From Xanthomonas sacchari (GTDB lineage: Bacteria > Pseudomonadota > Gammaproteobacteria > Xanthomonadales > Xanthomonadaceae): 64,000 bases of DNA. Shown here piece by piece: positions 29,901 through 38,108 of this stretch. Location: NCBI RefSeq assembly GCF_024266585.1, contig NZ_CP100647.1, positions 4,383,001-4,447,000 of the forward strand, read 5' to 3'. The translations under genes were made by a program, and so were the position numbers. Position 1 is the stretch's first letter. The number at the start of each line of letters is the position of its first letter. The notes under the pieces were generated by a model that ran no database searches, was not told the origin of the DNA, and worked only from the letters and a program-made list of their open reading frames with translations.

Positions 29901-30003
29901 GTCCTCGCAGATGCTCACGGGTATAGCGGCCGATGCCGCGCGTATTCGATCCGTTCTGCAGCGACTGCAGATCGAAAAGCAATGAAGGTTTTCGTTGTTG
30001 CAT
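26971..30003 (-). CDS. Double GT4 glycosyltransferase, O-antigen polymerising candidate
   Basis: Cytoplasmic protein of 1010 residues with two GT4 (GT-B fold) modules in tandem. Module 1 (about 1-470) shows [20 protein letters not shown] near the start, [13 protein letters not shown] and the EX7E-type motif [20 protein letters not shown]. Module 2 (about 660-1010) shows [30 protein letters not shown] and [20 protein letters not shown]. A linker of some 150 residues between them has no obvious family. Multi-domain GT4 proteins of this kind (WbdA-like) build the repeat unit of ABC-exported O-antigens. ATG 30003 is used; GTG 30012, with AGGGGG just upstream, is an equally possible start. Upstream methyltransferase gene ends 40 bases away. 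Confidence 0.88.
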   Translation of the reverse strand: [1010 protein letters not shown]

Positions 30004-30043
30004 GATATCCACGCTGCCCCCTGTCATATCCATCGCAGCCGGT

Positions 30044-31468
30044 TTACAGCGGCTTGGTCGCGACGATGGCGTAATCGGGGGAAACCGAAAGCCAGTCGAC
30101 GAAGCGATTGATCTGTTCCGCGCCCGGCACGTCCGCAGCGACGGACCCGGTCTCGGGCACGAAGCGCCCGTCTTCGAGCAGATCCACGTGCACATCGGCG
30201 AAACCGCGATCGCCGGCCATCCACGCCAGCAACGGCGGCGGTAGCGGATTGCGGTGAGTCGGATCGAAATAGAAGTAGTAGGCGCTGGTGCGCAGGTTTT
30301 GCGGATTGGGCGTCTCCAGGATCAGCTTGCCGCCCGGGCGCAGCGCCCGCAGCGCTAGGTCCAGCAAGCGCACCAGCACTTCCACCGGCACATGTTCCAC
30401 CAGATGAATGGATGTGATGACCGCCAGCGAGTCCGGCTCGCAAGCTTCCAGGGCGGTCAGCGCGTCGACCAGCGAAACCTCGCGACCGGCCTGGCGGTTC
30501 TCCTCTACAAACACCGGATTCAGGTCAATGCCACGCGCCTCGTAGCCATGCCCAGCGAGCAGGCCAAGCAGTTCACCACGACCGCAGCCCAGATCAAGCA
30601 CTTTGCGGCAACCGGTCGCAGCAGCGGCGTCGGCGATGTAGGGCAGATACACTTCGCCGCGGCGCCGGATCTCCTCCTGGCTGCCCCGAAAGGCCTGCTC
30701 CAATCGCACGTACATCGCGGACAGCTCGTCCTGGGTCGCCGCCTCCGCGGTGACGTTCTGCATGGCCGCGCCGTAGAGGCCGGGGTGCTGCGACAGGCGC
30801 TGCATCAGATCGTCGAGGATCGCCGACCGCCGGGATTCGAGACCAGCATCGATGTCCTCGATCCGGTTGGCGAGGTCCTGCATGCGGCGCATGACCTCAC
30901 CCTCGGTCCTACCGACCGACTTGCGCAGCGTGTGTGCGGACGCCGAAATCTGCTGGCGCAACTCCGTGCGCAGGTCGTCGACCGCGGCAGCGGCGCGACG
31001 TTCGGTGCGGTCGCCACGCGCGGCCAGGCGCGCCTCGACCGAATCGATACGCTGCCGCAACTCGCCTACGCGCAACACCGACAGAACGAAGTCCAACACG
31101 CGCCCACCGCGCTTGCGGCGGATCCGCTGCAGGAAGTAACGCAGACGCAGGTCATGGATCACTACGCCGGCATTCAGCCCCTCCTGCGACTTGCGCAGTT
31201 CACCCAGAACTTCGATCTTGGACAGCTGCCCGACCTCCAGCGCGCGCAGGTAGACCTGCCGCCCGGAAGCATCGGGCAGACGCCTGAGTACCGCCTGGTA
31301 GGCGATCTCGATGAACTCCTCGCCGGAATAGGCCAGCAGCTCGGACAACGCGTACGCGTCCTTGGGTTGGAACGGAACGGTCACGCGACGTGACACATCG
31401 CCTTCGACATCCCGCGCCAACATCGGCAACTGCAGTTCCTGCATCACTGTACGTGGATCGATCAACAT
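30044..31468 (-). CDS. Coiled-coil SAM methyltransferase, candidate O-antigen chain terminator
   Basis: Protein of 474 residues in three parts. Residues about 40-95 resemble a DUF4214 module (EEFIEIAYQAVLRRLPDASG). Residues about 130-225 are a charged helical stretch consistent with a coiled coil (ELRQRIDSVEARLAA, MRRMQDLANRIEDIDAGLE). Residues about 270-474 are a class I methyltransferase (motif I VLDLGCGRGELL at 290-301, ITSIHLVEHVP, LRPGGKLILETPNP). Position beside wzt suggests capping of the O-antigen non-reducing end, as WbdD does in E. coli O8/O9; unlike WbdD no kinase domain is visible. It starts 4 bases after the wzt stop. Confidence 0.85.
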   Translation of the reverse strand: MLIDPRTVMQELQLPMLARDVEGDVSRRVTVPFQPKDAYALSELLAYSGEEFIEIAYQAVLRRLPDASGRQVYLRALEVGQLSKIEVLGELRKSQEGLNAGVVIHDLRLRYFLQRIRRKRGGRVLDFVLSVLRVGELRQRIDSVEARLAARGDRTERRAAAAVDDLRTELRQQISASAHTLRKSVGRTEGEVMRRMQDLANRIEDIDAGLESRRSAILDDLMQRLSQHPGLYGAAMQNVTAEAATQDELSAMYVRLEQAFRGSQEEIRRRGEVYLPYIADAAAATGCRKVLDLGCGRGELLGLLAGHGYEARGIDLNPVFVEENRQAGREVSLVDALTALEACEPDSLAVITSIHLVEHVPVEVLVRLLDLALRALRPGGKLILETPNPQNLRTSAYYFYFDPTHRNPLPPPLLAWMAGDRGFADVHVDLLEDGRFVPETGSVAADVPGAEQINRFVDWLSVSPDYAIVATKPL

Positions 31469-31472
31469 CGAC

Positions 31473-32729
31473 TCAACCCTTCACCAAAGCAGCCGAGCAG
31501 GCATCAGTTCGCTGCATGGAAATCTCCGCCGGTAACCAGGCCACGCCGTCGAAGCGCGGCTTGCCGATGTTGGCGACCTTGAACACCAGCGCAAGGTCCC
31601 GCCACTCGTAGTTGTCGACCAAGTGGGTCTCGGTGCTCGACAGCGCCACGGAAACCGAATAGCTGCCCGCCCCCATGTTGGCATCGAACTCGGCGATGAA
31701 GCAGATGCGTTCGCCGGCGCCGACGCGCTCGACGACCTGACGCGTATGATCGGTATTGGTGCCGAACACAGCCTGGCCGAGACGGTCCTTGATCAGGTAA
31801 CCGACCACCAGCCTGGCGATCTCGCCGACGCAAACGATGTCGACACGCAGGCGCACCCGCTGCCCGACCGCGACGAACTCCAGCGGGTCGCCCTTCTCGT
31901 CCAGCAGCATCACGTTCTCGACGGTGGCCTGGCCATTGCCCGAGACGGTAACCAGTTCGCCACGCTCGTTGACCATCTGCTGGATGTCGACATCATCCTC
32001 TTTCTGCGCGATTAGGGCGTTGTAGTAATCCATCACGCCTGCGGCGTCACCATCCATCAACAGCCGCCCCTTTTCGATCAGGATCGCGCGATCGCACAAC
32101 GAGATCACCGCGGACGGGTCGTGGCTGACGATCAGCAAGGTGGTACCCGCCTCCTTGTACTCGCGGATCCGCTTGATGCACTTGTGGACGAAGTAGGTAT
32201 CGCCCACCGACAGCGCCTCATCGACGATCAGCAGATCGGGACGGAACGCCGTCGCCACGCTGAACGCAATGCGCATCTGCATACCGCTGGAATAGGTGCG
32301 CACGGGCTGATCGAAATACTCGCCGATCTCGGCAAAGTCCTCGATCCCCGCCATCGCCGCGTCGATCTGCCCCTGCGAATATCCCATCAGGCCCGCGGCA
32401 TGGCGAACGTTCTCGCGACCGGTCAGGTCGCTGTTGAAGCCCATGCCCAGCTCAAGGATGGCCGCCACCCGGCCGATCCGCTCGACCGAACCGGCGGTCG
32501 GCATGGTGGTGCCGGTGATCAGCTTGAGCAGGGTCGACTTGCCGGCGCCGTTCTGGCCGACGATGCCGACGGTTTCGCCGGCGCGGATGCTGAAGTTCAC
32601 ATCGCGAAGCACCCAGTGCTCATCTGCCGGCTGCAGCGGCACGCCGAACCACGACAGCGCGCGTAGCCATTCGCTGCTCCACTTCCGATAGGCCTTGCCC
32701 AGGCCAGTGACTTGCAAGGAACCATTCAT
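31473..32729 (-). CDS. wzt: O-antigen ABC exporter ATPase Wzt
   Basis: ATP-binding subunit (418 residues) of the O-antigen exporter. Walker A GQNGAGKST at 58-66, signature YSSGMQMRIAF, Walker B LLIVDEALSVGD and H-loop IVSHDPSAV are present. Residues about 250-410 form a C-terminal beta-rich domain (VENVMLLDEKGDPLEFVAVGQ, RLVVGYLIKDRLGQAVFGTN, FIAEFDANMGAGSYSVSVAL) of the Wzt carbohydrate-binding type that recognises the modified end of the glycan. Its start overlaps the wzm stop (ATGA). Presence of this domain favours export coupled to a terminal modification made by the neighbouring methyltransferase. Confidence 0.95.
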   Translation of the reverse strand: MNGSLQVTGLGKAYRKWSSEWLRALSWFGVPLQPADEHWVLRDVNFSIRAGETVGIVGQNGAGKSTLLKLITGTTMPTAGSVERIGRVAAILELGMGFNSDLTGRENVRHAAGLMGYSQGQIDAAMAGIEDFAEIGEYFDQPVRTYSSGMQMRIAFSVATAFRPDLLIVDEALSVGDTYFVHKCIKRIREYKEAGTTLLIVSHDPSAVISLCDRAILIEKGRLLMDGDAAGVMDYYNALIAQKEDDVDIQQMVNERGELVTVSGNGQATVENVMLLDEKGDPLEFVAVGQRVRLRVDIVCVGEIARLVVGYLIKDRLGQAVFGTNTDHTRQVVERVGAGERICFIAEFDANMGAGSYSVSVALSSTETHLVDNYEWRDLALVFKVANIGKPRFDGVAWLPAEISMQRTDACSAALVKG

Positions 32730-33520
32730 AGCACGTCCACCATTTCCGGGCTCGCTCGACGAAACATGACCAACCCCGCGACGAGCATCAACAACGACGC
32801 GATCACCAGATAGGCCAGCTCATGGAAAAGCGGTGGCTTGTTGAAGACCAAAACGTTCTGGTAGCTGGTCACCAGGGGATAAAGCGGATTATAGGCGAAC
32901 AGGCGCCGATAACTCTCGGGCAGAATGGTCAGCATGTACACCACCGGCGTCATCCAGAACAGCGCCTGCAGCACCACCGGGACTACCTGCGCGATGTCGC
33001 GCATGAAGGTATTGAGGATGCCCAGGATCATGCCCAGGGAAAGCGCGAAGATCAGGGTGATCAGGATCAGCACTGGCAGCCATACCACCTGCGTTCCCGG
33101 CATGTGCCCAAGCATGGCAAACACGCCAAAGATCGCCAACAGCAACAGCATGTTATTGACCAGCATGGTGCCGCCTGCGATCAACGGCAGGCAGATCCGC
33201 GGAAACGCCATCTTCTTCAACAGATTACCGTTTTCCACGAACAGGTTGCAGCATTTGTTGATGGTTTCCGAAAACAGTGACCATGCCAGCGTGCCAGCCA
33301 TCAGATACAGCGAATACGCATATTTGTTGTCCACGCCCGGCAGCTTGGCCGACAGCACTTCAGACAGAATCAAGGCGAAGATCAGCACCTGCGCAAGCGG
33401 ATGGATGATCATCCACAGGCCGCCCAGCTTGCTGCGCACGAACCGCGAACGCAGTTCGGACTTTATCGAGGAAAAAATGAAGAACCGATAGGCCCAGATA
33501 GCCCTCAGCATGCCCAACAT
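32726..33520 (-). CDS. wzm: O-antigen ABC exporter permease Wzm
   Basis: ABC-2 type permease of 264 residues with six hydrophobic helices (for example IIHPLAQVLIFALILSEVLS, TMLVNNMLLLLAIFGVFAML, LAYLVIASLLMLVAGLVMF). RSRFVRSKLGGLWMIIHP at the start and FMRDIAQVVPVVLQALFW in the middle are family hallmarks. It carries the finished O-polysaccharide on undecaprenyl diphosphate across the inner membrane with Wzt. By eye it is more AT-rich than neighbouring housekeeping genes, as is common in O-antigen clusters. A glycosyltransferase gene ends 34 bases upstream. Confidence 0.95.
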   Translation of the reverse strand: MLGMLRAIWAYRFFIFSSIKSELRSRFVRSKLGGLWMIIHPLAQVLIFALILSEVLSAKLPGVDNKYAYSLYLMAGTLAWSLFSETINKCCNLFVENGNLLKKMAFPRICLPLIAGGTMLVNNMLLLLAIFGVFAMLGHMPGTQVVWLPVLILITLIFALSLGMILGILNTFMRDIAQVVPVVLQALFWMTPVVYMLTILPESYRRLFAYNPLYPLVTSYQNVLVFNKPPLFHELAYLVIASLLMLVAGLVMFRRASPEMVDVL

Positions 33521-33554
33521 GGAGTTACCTCGTGATCGAAAGCGGCGTGATGAA

Positions 33555-34850
33555 TCATTGGATGTGTTGTAAGGTCTGCAACGATCGCAACCTGGTGATC
33601 ATCGCGGCAGCGGCGGCATTCGCGCTCATCAGGGTGGAGATCGTGTGTTGCGCGCACTGCCCCTTGCGGCGCGCAAGCTCGGGCGACGCGACCAGGCGCG
33701 CCATCCAATCGGCGGCCACGTCGACGTCTGCGTCTGCCCACTGCCCGCCCTGGACGTGCGGATACTGACCTTGTTCCACCGCAATCAACCGGAAAGGCAC
33801 CAGGCAACTATTCTCATCGTCCATGAAATCCAGATTACCGGACCAACCCGTCCCGATGACCGGCTTGCCGAGCGCCATGGTTTCGGCGAGCCCCAGGCCC
33901 AGGCCCTCCGCACGATGCAGCGATACGTAGGCATCGACGCTGCGCTGCAGCGCGCAGACCTGGGCGTCGCTCAGGATTTGGTCGCGCAGGAGCACACGGG
34001 CGTCGCCCTGGGCGTGGCGGCGAAGCTCCGCCAACAGCGCCGGATGGCGGTGGCCGTTACTGGTCTTGATCAGCAACTGCACCCGCGCGGCCGGGTCGGG
34101 AAACGCCCTCTTGAACGCTGTAATCACCGCAAACGGGTTCTTGCGATGGATCGACGAATTGAAATCGAAGCTGCACAGGAACACGAAGGCATCGTCCTGC
34201 AGATCGAAGCACGACCGCGGCAATGTCAGGTCGAGCGCCTGCGGAATCGGGTGCGGGATGCGGATCACAGGTTTATCGGTCGCATGACGAAACGCGCGTT
34301 CGACGAATGCCGTCGCGACCCAGATTTCATCAACCTGTGCGACCACCTGCATCCAGTCCGCGGGGATGCTGTCCAGTTCCCAGAACCAGAAACCGATGGT
34401 ATAGGCCGCCGCCGGCAGCGACGGCCGGACCTGCGCGAAATGATCCGGATTGACGAAGACCAGATTGATCGGATGCGATGCCGCCCCCCCCATGAACGAC
34501 ACGAGGCTACGATCGTCGCAGGCATGCGGGATGGCGATGCCAGCATCGTTGAGGCTGACTGGATAACCCGCCTGCAGCAAGGCGCGCGCATACTGCCGGG
34601 CGCTCTGCCCCAGCCCGAACTGACCGTATAGATAGCCATAGAGGTTCAGCCCCGGCCCCAGCGTCGCATCCACCGCAGGAAACGCTGGCGGCCGCTCCGG
34701 CCCGGATGCCACCTGCGCTGTGTCGCGCAGACCCGCAAAGCGCATCGTCGCCATCTGTCTGGACAGGCGCCACTCACACAGCCGGTCGCGCGCTTTGGCG
34801 AGCGGAACCCGCAGGTTGCCGCCCACGGCGCGTAACAGGCGTCTCACCAT
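33555..34850 (-). CDS. GT4-family glycosyltransferase of the O-antigen locus
   Basis: Cytoplasmic glycosyltransferase of 431 residues. GPGLNLYGYLYGQFGLGQSARQ resembles the N-terminal substrate loop of this GT4 subgroup, WFWELDSIPADWMQVVAQVDEIWV is typical, and the donor-site region is SLHRAEGLGLGLAETMALGKPV. Acceptor and sugar are unknown; rhamnose or xylose would fit the nucleotide sugars made here. I use ATG 34850 (MVRRLLRAVGG) since a longer in-frame extension overlaps metB without homology. It begins 49 bases after the metB stop on the same strand and could be co-transcribed from metB into wzm-wzt. Confidence 0.88.
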   Translation of the reverse strand: MVRRLLRAVGGNLRVPLAKARDRLCEWRLSRQMATMRFAGLRDTAQVASGPERPPAFPAVDATLGPGLNLYGYLYGQFGLGQSARQYARALLQAGYPVSLNDAGIAIPHACDDRSLVSFMGGAASHPINLVFVNPDHFAQVRPSLPAAAYTIGFWFWELDSIPADWMQVVAQVDEIWVATAFVERAFRHATDKPVIRIPHPIPQALDLTLPRSCFDLQDDAFVFLCSFDFNSSIHRKNPFAVITAFKRAFPDPAARVQLLIKTSNGHRHPALLAELRRHAQGDARVLLRDQILSDAQVCALQRSVDAYVSLHRAEGLGLGLAETMALGKPVIGTGWSGNLDFMDDENSCLVPFRLIAVEQGQYPHVQGGQWADADVDVAADWMARLVASPELARRKGQCAQHTISTLMSANAAAAAMITRLRSLQTLQHIQ

Positions 34851-34899
34851 GGCGTGATGCACGCCGGACCCGTCGTGCCATCCTGTGCCCCGGCATGCA

Positions 34900-36084
34900 T
34901 CACTGCAATGCCCTGCCCAGATCGGCCCGCAAATCCCCCACATCCTCCACCCCCACACTCAACCGCACCAACGCATCGCTGATGCCGAGCTGTTCGCGGC
35001 GCTGCACCGGCACCGAGGCGTGGGTCATCACCGCCGGGTGGTTGACCAGGCTTTCGACGCCGCCAAGGGATTCGGCCAGGGTGAACAGGCGGGTGCGTTC
35101 GCAGAAGCGCTTGGCCGCCTCGAAGCCGCCCTTGAGCACGATCGAGACGATGCCGCCGTAGCCGCTCATCTGCCGGCCGGCCAGGGCGTGCTGCGGGTGC
35201 GAGGGCAGGCCCGGGTAGATCACCTTCTCCACCGCCGGGTGCGTGTCCAGCCACTGCGCCAGCGCCAGGGCGTTGTCGCAGTGCGCGCGCATGCGCAGCG
35301 GCAGGGTCTTCAGGCCGCGCAGGGCCAGGAAACTGTCGAACGGGCCCTGCACGCCGCCCACCGAGTTCTGCAGGAAGGCCAGTTGCTCGGCCAGCTCGGC
35401 GTTGTCGCCGACCACGGCCATGCCGCCGACCATGTCCGAGTGGCCGTTGAGGTACTTGGTCGCCGAATGCACCACGATGTCCGCGCCCAGCGCCAGCGGC
35501 CGCTGCAGCAGCGGCGAGGCGAAGGTGTTGTCGACCACCACCAGCAGGCCGTGCTTGCGCGCGATCGCGGCGATCCCGGCAATATCGACGATCTTCAGCA
35601 TCGGATTGGTCGGGGTCTCGATCCACACCATCTTGGTGGTCGGACGGATCGCCGCCTCGAACGCGGCCGGATCGGTCAGGTCGACGAAGCCGAACTCCAG
35701 CGCCGCGGTGCGCTTGCGCACGCGCTCGAACAGGCGGTAGCTGCCGCCGTACAGGTCGTCCATCGCGATCACGTGGCTGCCGCTGTCCAGCAGCTCGATC
35801 ACCGTGGCGGTGGCGGCCATGCCGGAGGCGAAGGCGAAGCCGCGGCTGCCGCCTTCCAGCGCCGCCACGCAGCGCTCATAGGCGAAGCGGGTCGGATTGT
35901 GGGTGCGCGAGTACTCAAAGCCCTGGTGTTCGCCGGGGCTGGACTGGGCATAGGTCGAGGTCGCGTAGATCGGCGGCATCACCGCGCCGGTGGACGGGTC
36001 CGGATGCTGTCCGCCATGAATGGCCAGGGTCGCCAGCGCCAGCGCAGGGCCGTCGCCATGGGGATTCGACGTGTTGTCCGTCAT
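34900..36084 (-). CDS. metB: Cystathionine gamma-synthase/lyase family enzyme
   Basis: PLP-dependent Cys/Met metabolism enzyme of 394 residues. The PLP lysine is in HSATKYLNGHSDMVGG, and YSRTHNPTRFAYERCVAALEGG, FASGMAATAT and WIETPTNPMLKIVDIAGIA are family motifs. It may act as cystathionine gamma-synthase or as the gamma-lyase in reverse transsulfuration; the adjacent cystathionine beta-synthase gene favours the second. In Xanthomonas this gene is the known outer border of the lipopolysaccharide cluster, called metB in that literature. Confidence 0.93.
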   Translation of the reverse strand: MTDNTSNPHGDGPALALATLAIHGGQHPDPSTGAVMPPIYATSTYAQSSPGEHQGFEYSRTHNPTRFAYERCVAALEGGSRGFAFASGMAATATVIELLDSGSHVIAMDDLYGGSYRLFERVRKRTAALEFGFVDLTDPAAFEAAIRPTTKMVWIETPTNPMLKIVDIAGIAAIARKHGLLVVVDNTFASPLLQRPLALGADIVVHSATKYLNGHSDMVGGMAVVGDNAELAEQLAFLQNSVGGVQGPFDSFLALRGLKTLPLRMRAHCDNALALAQWLDTHPAVEKVIYPGLPSHPQHALAGRQMSGYGGIVSIVLKGGFEAAKRFCERTRLFTLAESLGGVESLVNHPAVMTHASVPVQRREQLGISDALVRLSVGVEDVGDLRADLGRALQ

Positions 36085-36168
36085 GAGGGGTTCCCGGAAA
36101 AGGGGCGTGATTCTAGCAGCGCGGTCTGAACGGCCCCATGCAGCGCGGGGCCGTGCCGACCGCAGGGA

Positions 36169-37539
36169 TTACTGCACCCGGCGGCGCAGGTAGTTGAGCA
36201 GGTCGATGCGGGTGATCAGGCCAAGGAAGGCGCCTTCGTTCATCACGATGGCGACCTGGCCGCGGTCGAACACCGGCAGCAGGGCCTCGATCGGCGATTT
36301 GACATCCAGCCGGTCGAGCTTGCTGACCATGGCCGTGGCCACGGGGTCGCGGAACCGCGCCTCGTCGCCGTAAACGTGCAACAAGACATCGCTTTCGTCG
36401 ACGATACCGACCAATTGGTCGCCTTCCATGACCGGCAGCTGCGACACGTCGTACAGCTTCATGCGCTGGTAGGCGGTGGTCAGCAGGTCCTTGGGGCCGA
36501 CCACCACGGTGTCGCGCTGGCTGTACGGGCGCAGGATCAGGTCGCGCAGGTCGCCGTGCTGCGGGCGCTCCAGGAAGCCGTTGTCCAGCATCCAGTAGTC
36601 GTTGTACATCTTCGACAGGTACTTGTTGCCAGTGTCGCAGACGAACACCAGCACCCGCTTGGGCTCGGTCTGCGCGCGGCAGTACTTCAATGCCGCCGCC
36701 AGCAGGGTGCCGGTGGAGGAGCCGCCGAGGATGCCTTCCTTAGCCAGCAATTCGCGCGCGGTGTGGAAGCTTTCGGCGTCGCTGATCGAATAGGCCTTCT
36801 TGACCCGGCTGAAATCGGAGATCGCCGGCAGGAAGTCCTCGCCGATGCCCTCCACCAGCCAGCTGCCGGACTTCTCGCTGACCGTGCCCTGCTCGATGTA
36901 CTCGGTCAGGATCGAACCGACCGGGTCGGCCAGCACCAGTTCGGTATGCGGTGAAGCCGCGGCGAAGGCGCGCGACAGGCCGGTCATGGTGCCGGAGCTG
37001 CCGCAGCCGAACACGATCGCGTCCAGCCGGCCGTCCATCTGCCGCAGGATCTCCGGGCCGGTGCCGAACTCGTGCGCGGCCGGGTTGTCGGGGTTGCCGA
37101 ACTGGTTGATGAAGTAGGCCCCGGGGGTCTCGGCGGCGATGCGCGCGGCCAGATCCTGGTAGTACTCGGGGTGGCCCTTGGCCACGTCGGAGCGGGTCAG
37201 CACGACCTCGGCGCCCATCGCCTTGAGGTTGAAGATCTTCTCCCGGCTCATCTTGTCCGGGACCACCAGGATCAGCTTGTAGCCCTTCTGCTGGGCGACC
37301 AGGGCCAGGCCGATGCCGGTGTTGCCGGCGGTGCCCTCGACCAGCACCGCGCCGGGCTTGAGGTCGCCGCGGCGCTCGGCCGCCTCGATCATCGACAGGC
37401 CGATGCGATCCTTGATCGAACCGCCGGGATTGGCGCTCTCCAGCTTCAGGTACAGCTCGCACACCCCGGCGTCGAGCTTGCTGGCCTTGACGATGGGGGT
37501 GTCGCCGATCAGGTCGAGTACGGAGGAGTGAATGGCCAT
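36169..37539 (-). CDS. Cystathionine beta-synthase with CBS-domain pair
   Basis: PLP enzyme of 456 residues joining serine (or O-acetylserine) and homocysteine or sulfide. LIGDTPIVKASKLDAG and ANPGGSIKDRIG place the PLP lysine at Lys43, GTAGNTGIGLALVAQQKGY is the phosphate/substrate loop, and residues about 335-450 hold two CBS repeats (YDVSQLPVMEGDQLVGIVDE; GQVAIVMNEGAFLGLITRID) that usually bind adenosyl ligands. ATG 37539 is chosen because it starts the conserved MAIHSSVLDLIGDTP; upstream frame lacks homology. It lies 84 bases upstream of metB, giving a transsulfuration pair. Confidence 0.94.
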   Translation of the reverse strand: MAIHSSVLDLIGDTPIVKASKLDAGVCELYLKLESANPGGSIKDRIGLSMIEAAERRGDLKPGAVLVEGTAGNTGIGLALVAQQKGYKLILVVPDKMSREKIFNLKAMGAEVVLTRSDVAKGHPEYYQDLAARIAAETPGAYFINQFGNPDNPAAHEFGTGPEILRQMDGRLDAIVFGCGSSGTMTGLSRAFAAASPHTELVLADPVGSILTEYIEQGTVSEKSGSWLVEGIGEDFLPAISDFSRVKKAYSISDAESFHTARELLAKEGILGGSSTGTLLAAALKYCRAQTEPKRVLVFVCDTGNKYLSKMYNDYWMLDNGFLERPQHGDLRDLILRPYSQRDTVVVGPKDLLTTAYQRMKLYDVSQLPVMEGDQLVGIVDESDVLLHVYGDEARFRDPVATAMVSKLDRLDVKSPIEALLPVFDRGQVAIVMNEGAFLGLITRIDLLNYLRRRVQ

Positions 37540-37631
37540 CGGGTCCGAGTGCGTCGCGCCGCGGCAGCGGCTGGACCGGGCATTATCCCTGCTCGGGGGT
37601 GGAAAGTCAGAGAATGCGCGCGGCGCAGACG

Positions 37632-37654
37632 AAAAAAGCCGCAATCGCGGCTTT
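37632..37654 (-). terminator. Rho-independent terminator after the DUF465 gene
   Basis: Read on the minus strand: AAAGCCGC-gatt-GCGGCTTT running into TTTTTT. It lies 78 bases after the stop of the DUF465 gene and upstream of the cystathionine beta-synthase start. Confidence 0.8.
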
Positions 37655-37731
37655 CGGGAGGGGGATGACGCGGACGGTGGCAAGCCGACGAGGAGGCCAG
37701 CCACCGCCCGCGACAAGGGGAAAGCGGACGG

Positions 37732-37950
37732 TCAGTGCGGCTTCTGCTCGTAAAGGCGCAGCAGCTTTTCCTTGGCGGCGAGCTTTTCGCGCTTCATCTG
37801 CGCCAGGGTGACATCGTCGATCGGCAGTACGCCGAGCTCGGCGTCCATGCACTTCTTGTCCAAGGTCTTGTGCCGCTGGTAGAGCTGCTTGAACTCCGGA
37901 TCGGACTTGATCAACGCGTCGATTTCGGTCTGCGGTTGCCCTTCGAACAT
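37732..37950 (-). CDS. Small DUF465 (YdcH-like) protein
   Basis: Small soluble protein of 72 residues, almost entirely helical (ALIKSDPEFKQLYQRHKTLD, CMDAELGVLPIDDVTLAQMK, REKLAAKEKLLRLYEQ), matching the short DUF465/YdcH family of unknown function. AAGGAGG lies a few bases upstream of the ATG, a strong ribosome binding site. A short possible leader ORF and a hairpin precede it (37965-38108) and a good terminator follows. Confidence 0.88.
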   Translation of the reverse strand: MFEGQPQTEIDALIKSDPEFKQLYQRHKTLDKKCMDAELGVLPIDDVTLAQMKREKLAAKEKLLRLYEQKPH

Positions 37951-37964
37951 AGGAATAGCCTCCT

Positions 37965-38108
37965 TCAGCTAGAAACAAGAACGCCCCGGCCGCTGCGGCA
38001 CGGGGCGTTGCCTGGGAGCGGAAGCGTGCGAGCCGCCGGCTGCACCGCCGCAACGCCTGGAACCGCGGTTCCTGCGACGTCGGATTGCGGTGCGCGCCAC
38101 TGCATCAT
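37965..38108 (-). CDS. Possible 47-residue leader ORF ahead of the DUF465 gene
   Basis: Small open frame starting with two ATG codons (MMQWRAPQSDVAG) and ending ...GRGVLVSS. GGAGGAG lies 9 bases upstream of the start, a strong ribosome binding site. The last third of the frame is the terminator-like hairpin at 37980-38009, and its TGA falls directly in front of the AAGGAGG of the DUF465 gene. The composition (Ala, Pro, Arg) does not resemble a known family. It may be a regulatory leader peptide or chance; I cannot tell from sequence alone. Confidence 0.35.
   Translation of the reverse strand: MMQWRAPQSDVAGTAVPGVAAVQPAARTLPLPGNAPCRSGRGVLVSS
37971..38009 (-). terminator. GC-rich hairpin with T-rich tail upstream of the DUF465 gene
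   Basis: On the minus strand AACGCCCCG (38009-38001) pairs with CGGGGCGTT (37988-37980) around a 12-base loop that is itself partly palindromic, followed by CTTGTTTCT. It would end a transcript coming from 38284 down, or attenuate the DUF465 gene. The remaining gap 38109-38284 shows no gene or RNA that I recognise. Confidence 0.55.

Noticed and set aside
37607-38053. 148-codon minus-strand frame across the DUF465 gene
   Set aside because: Overlaps the terminator, the conserved small gene in another frame and the hairpin; no homology seen.
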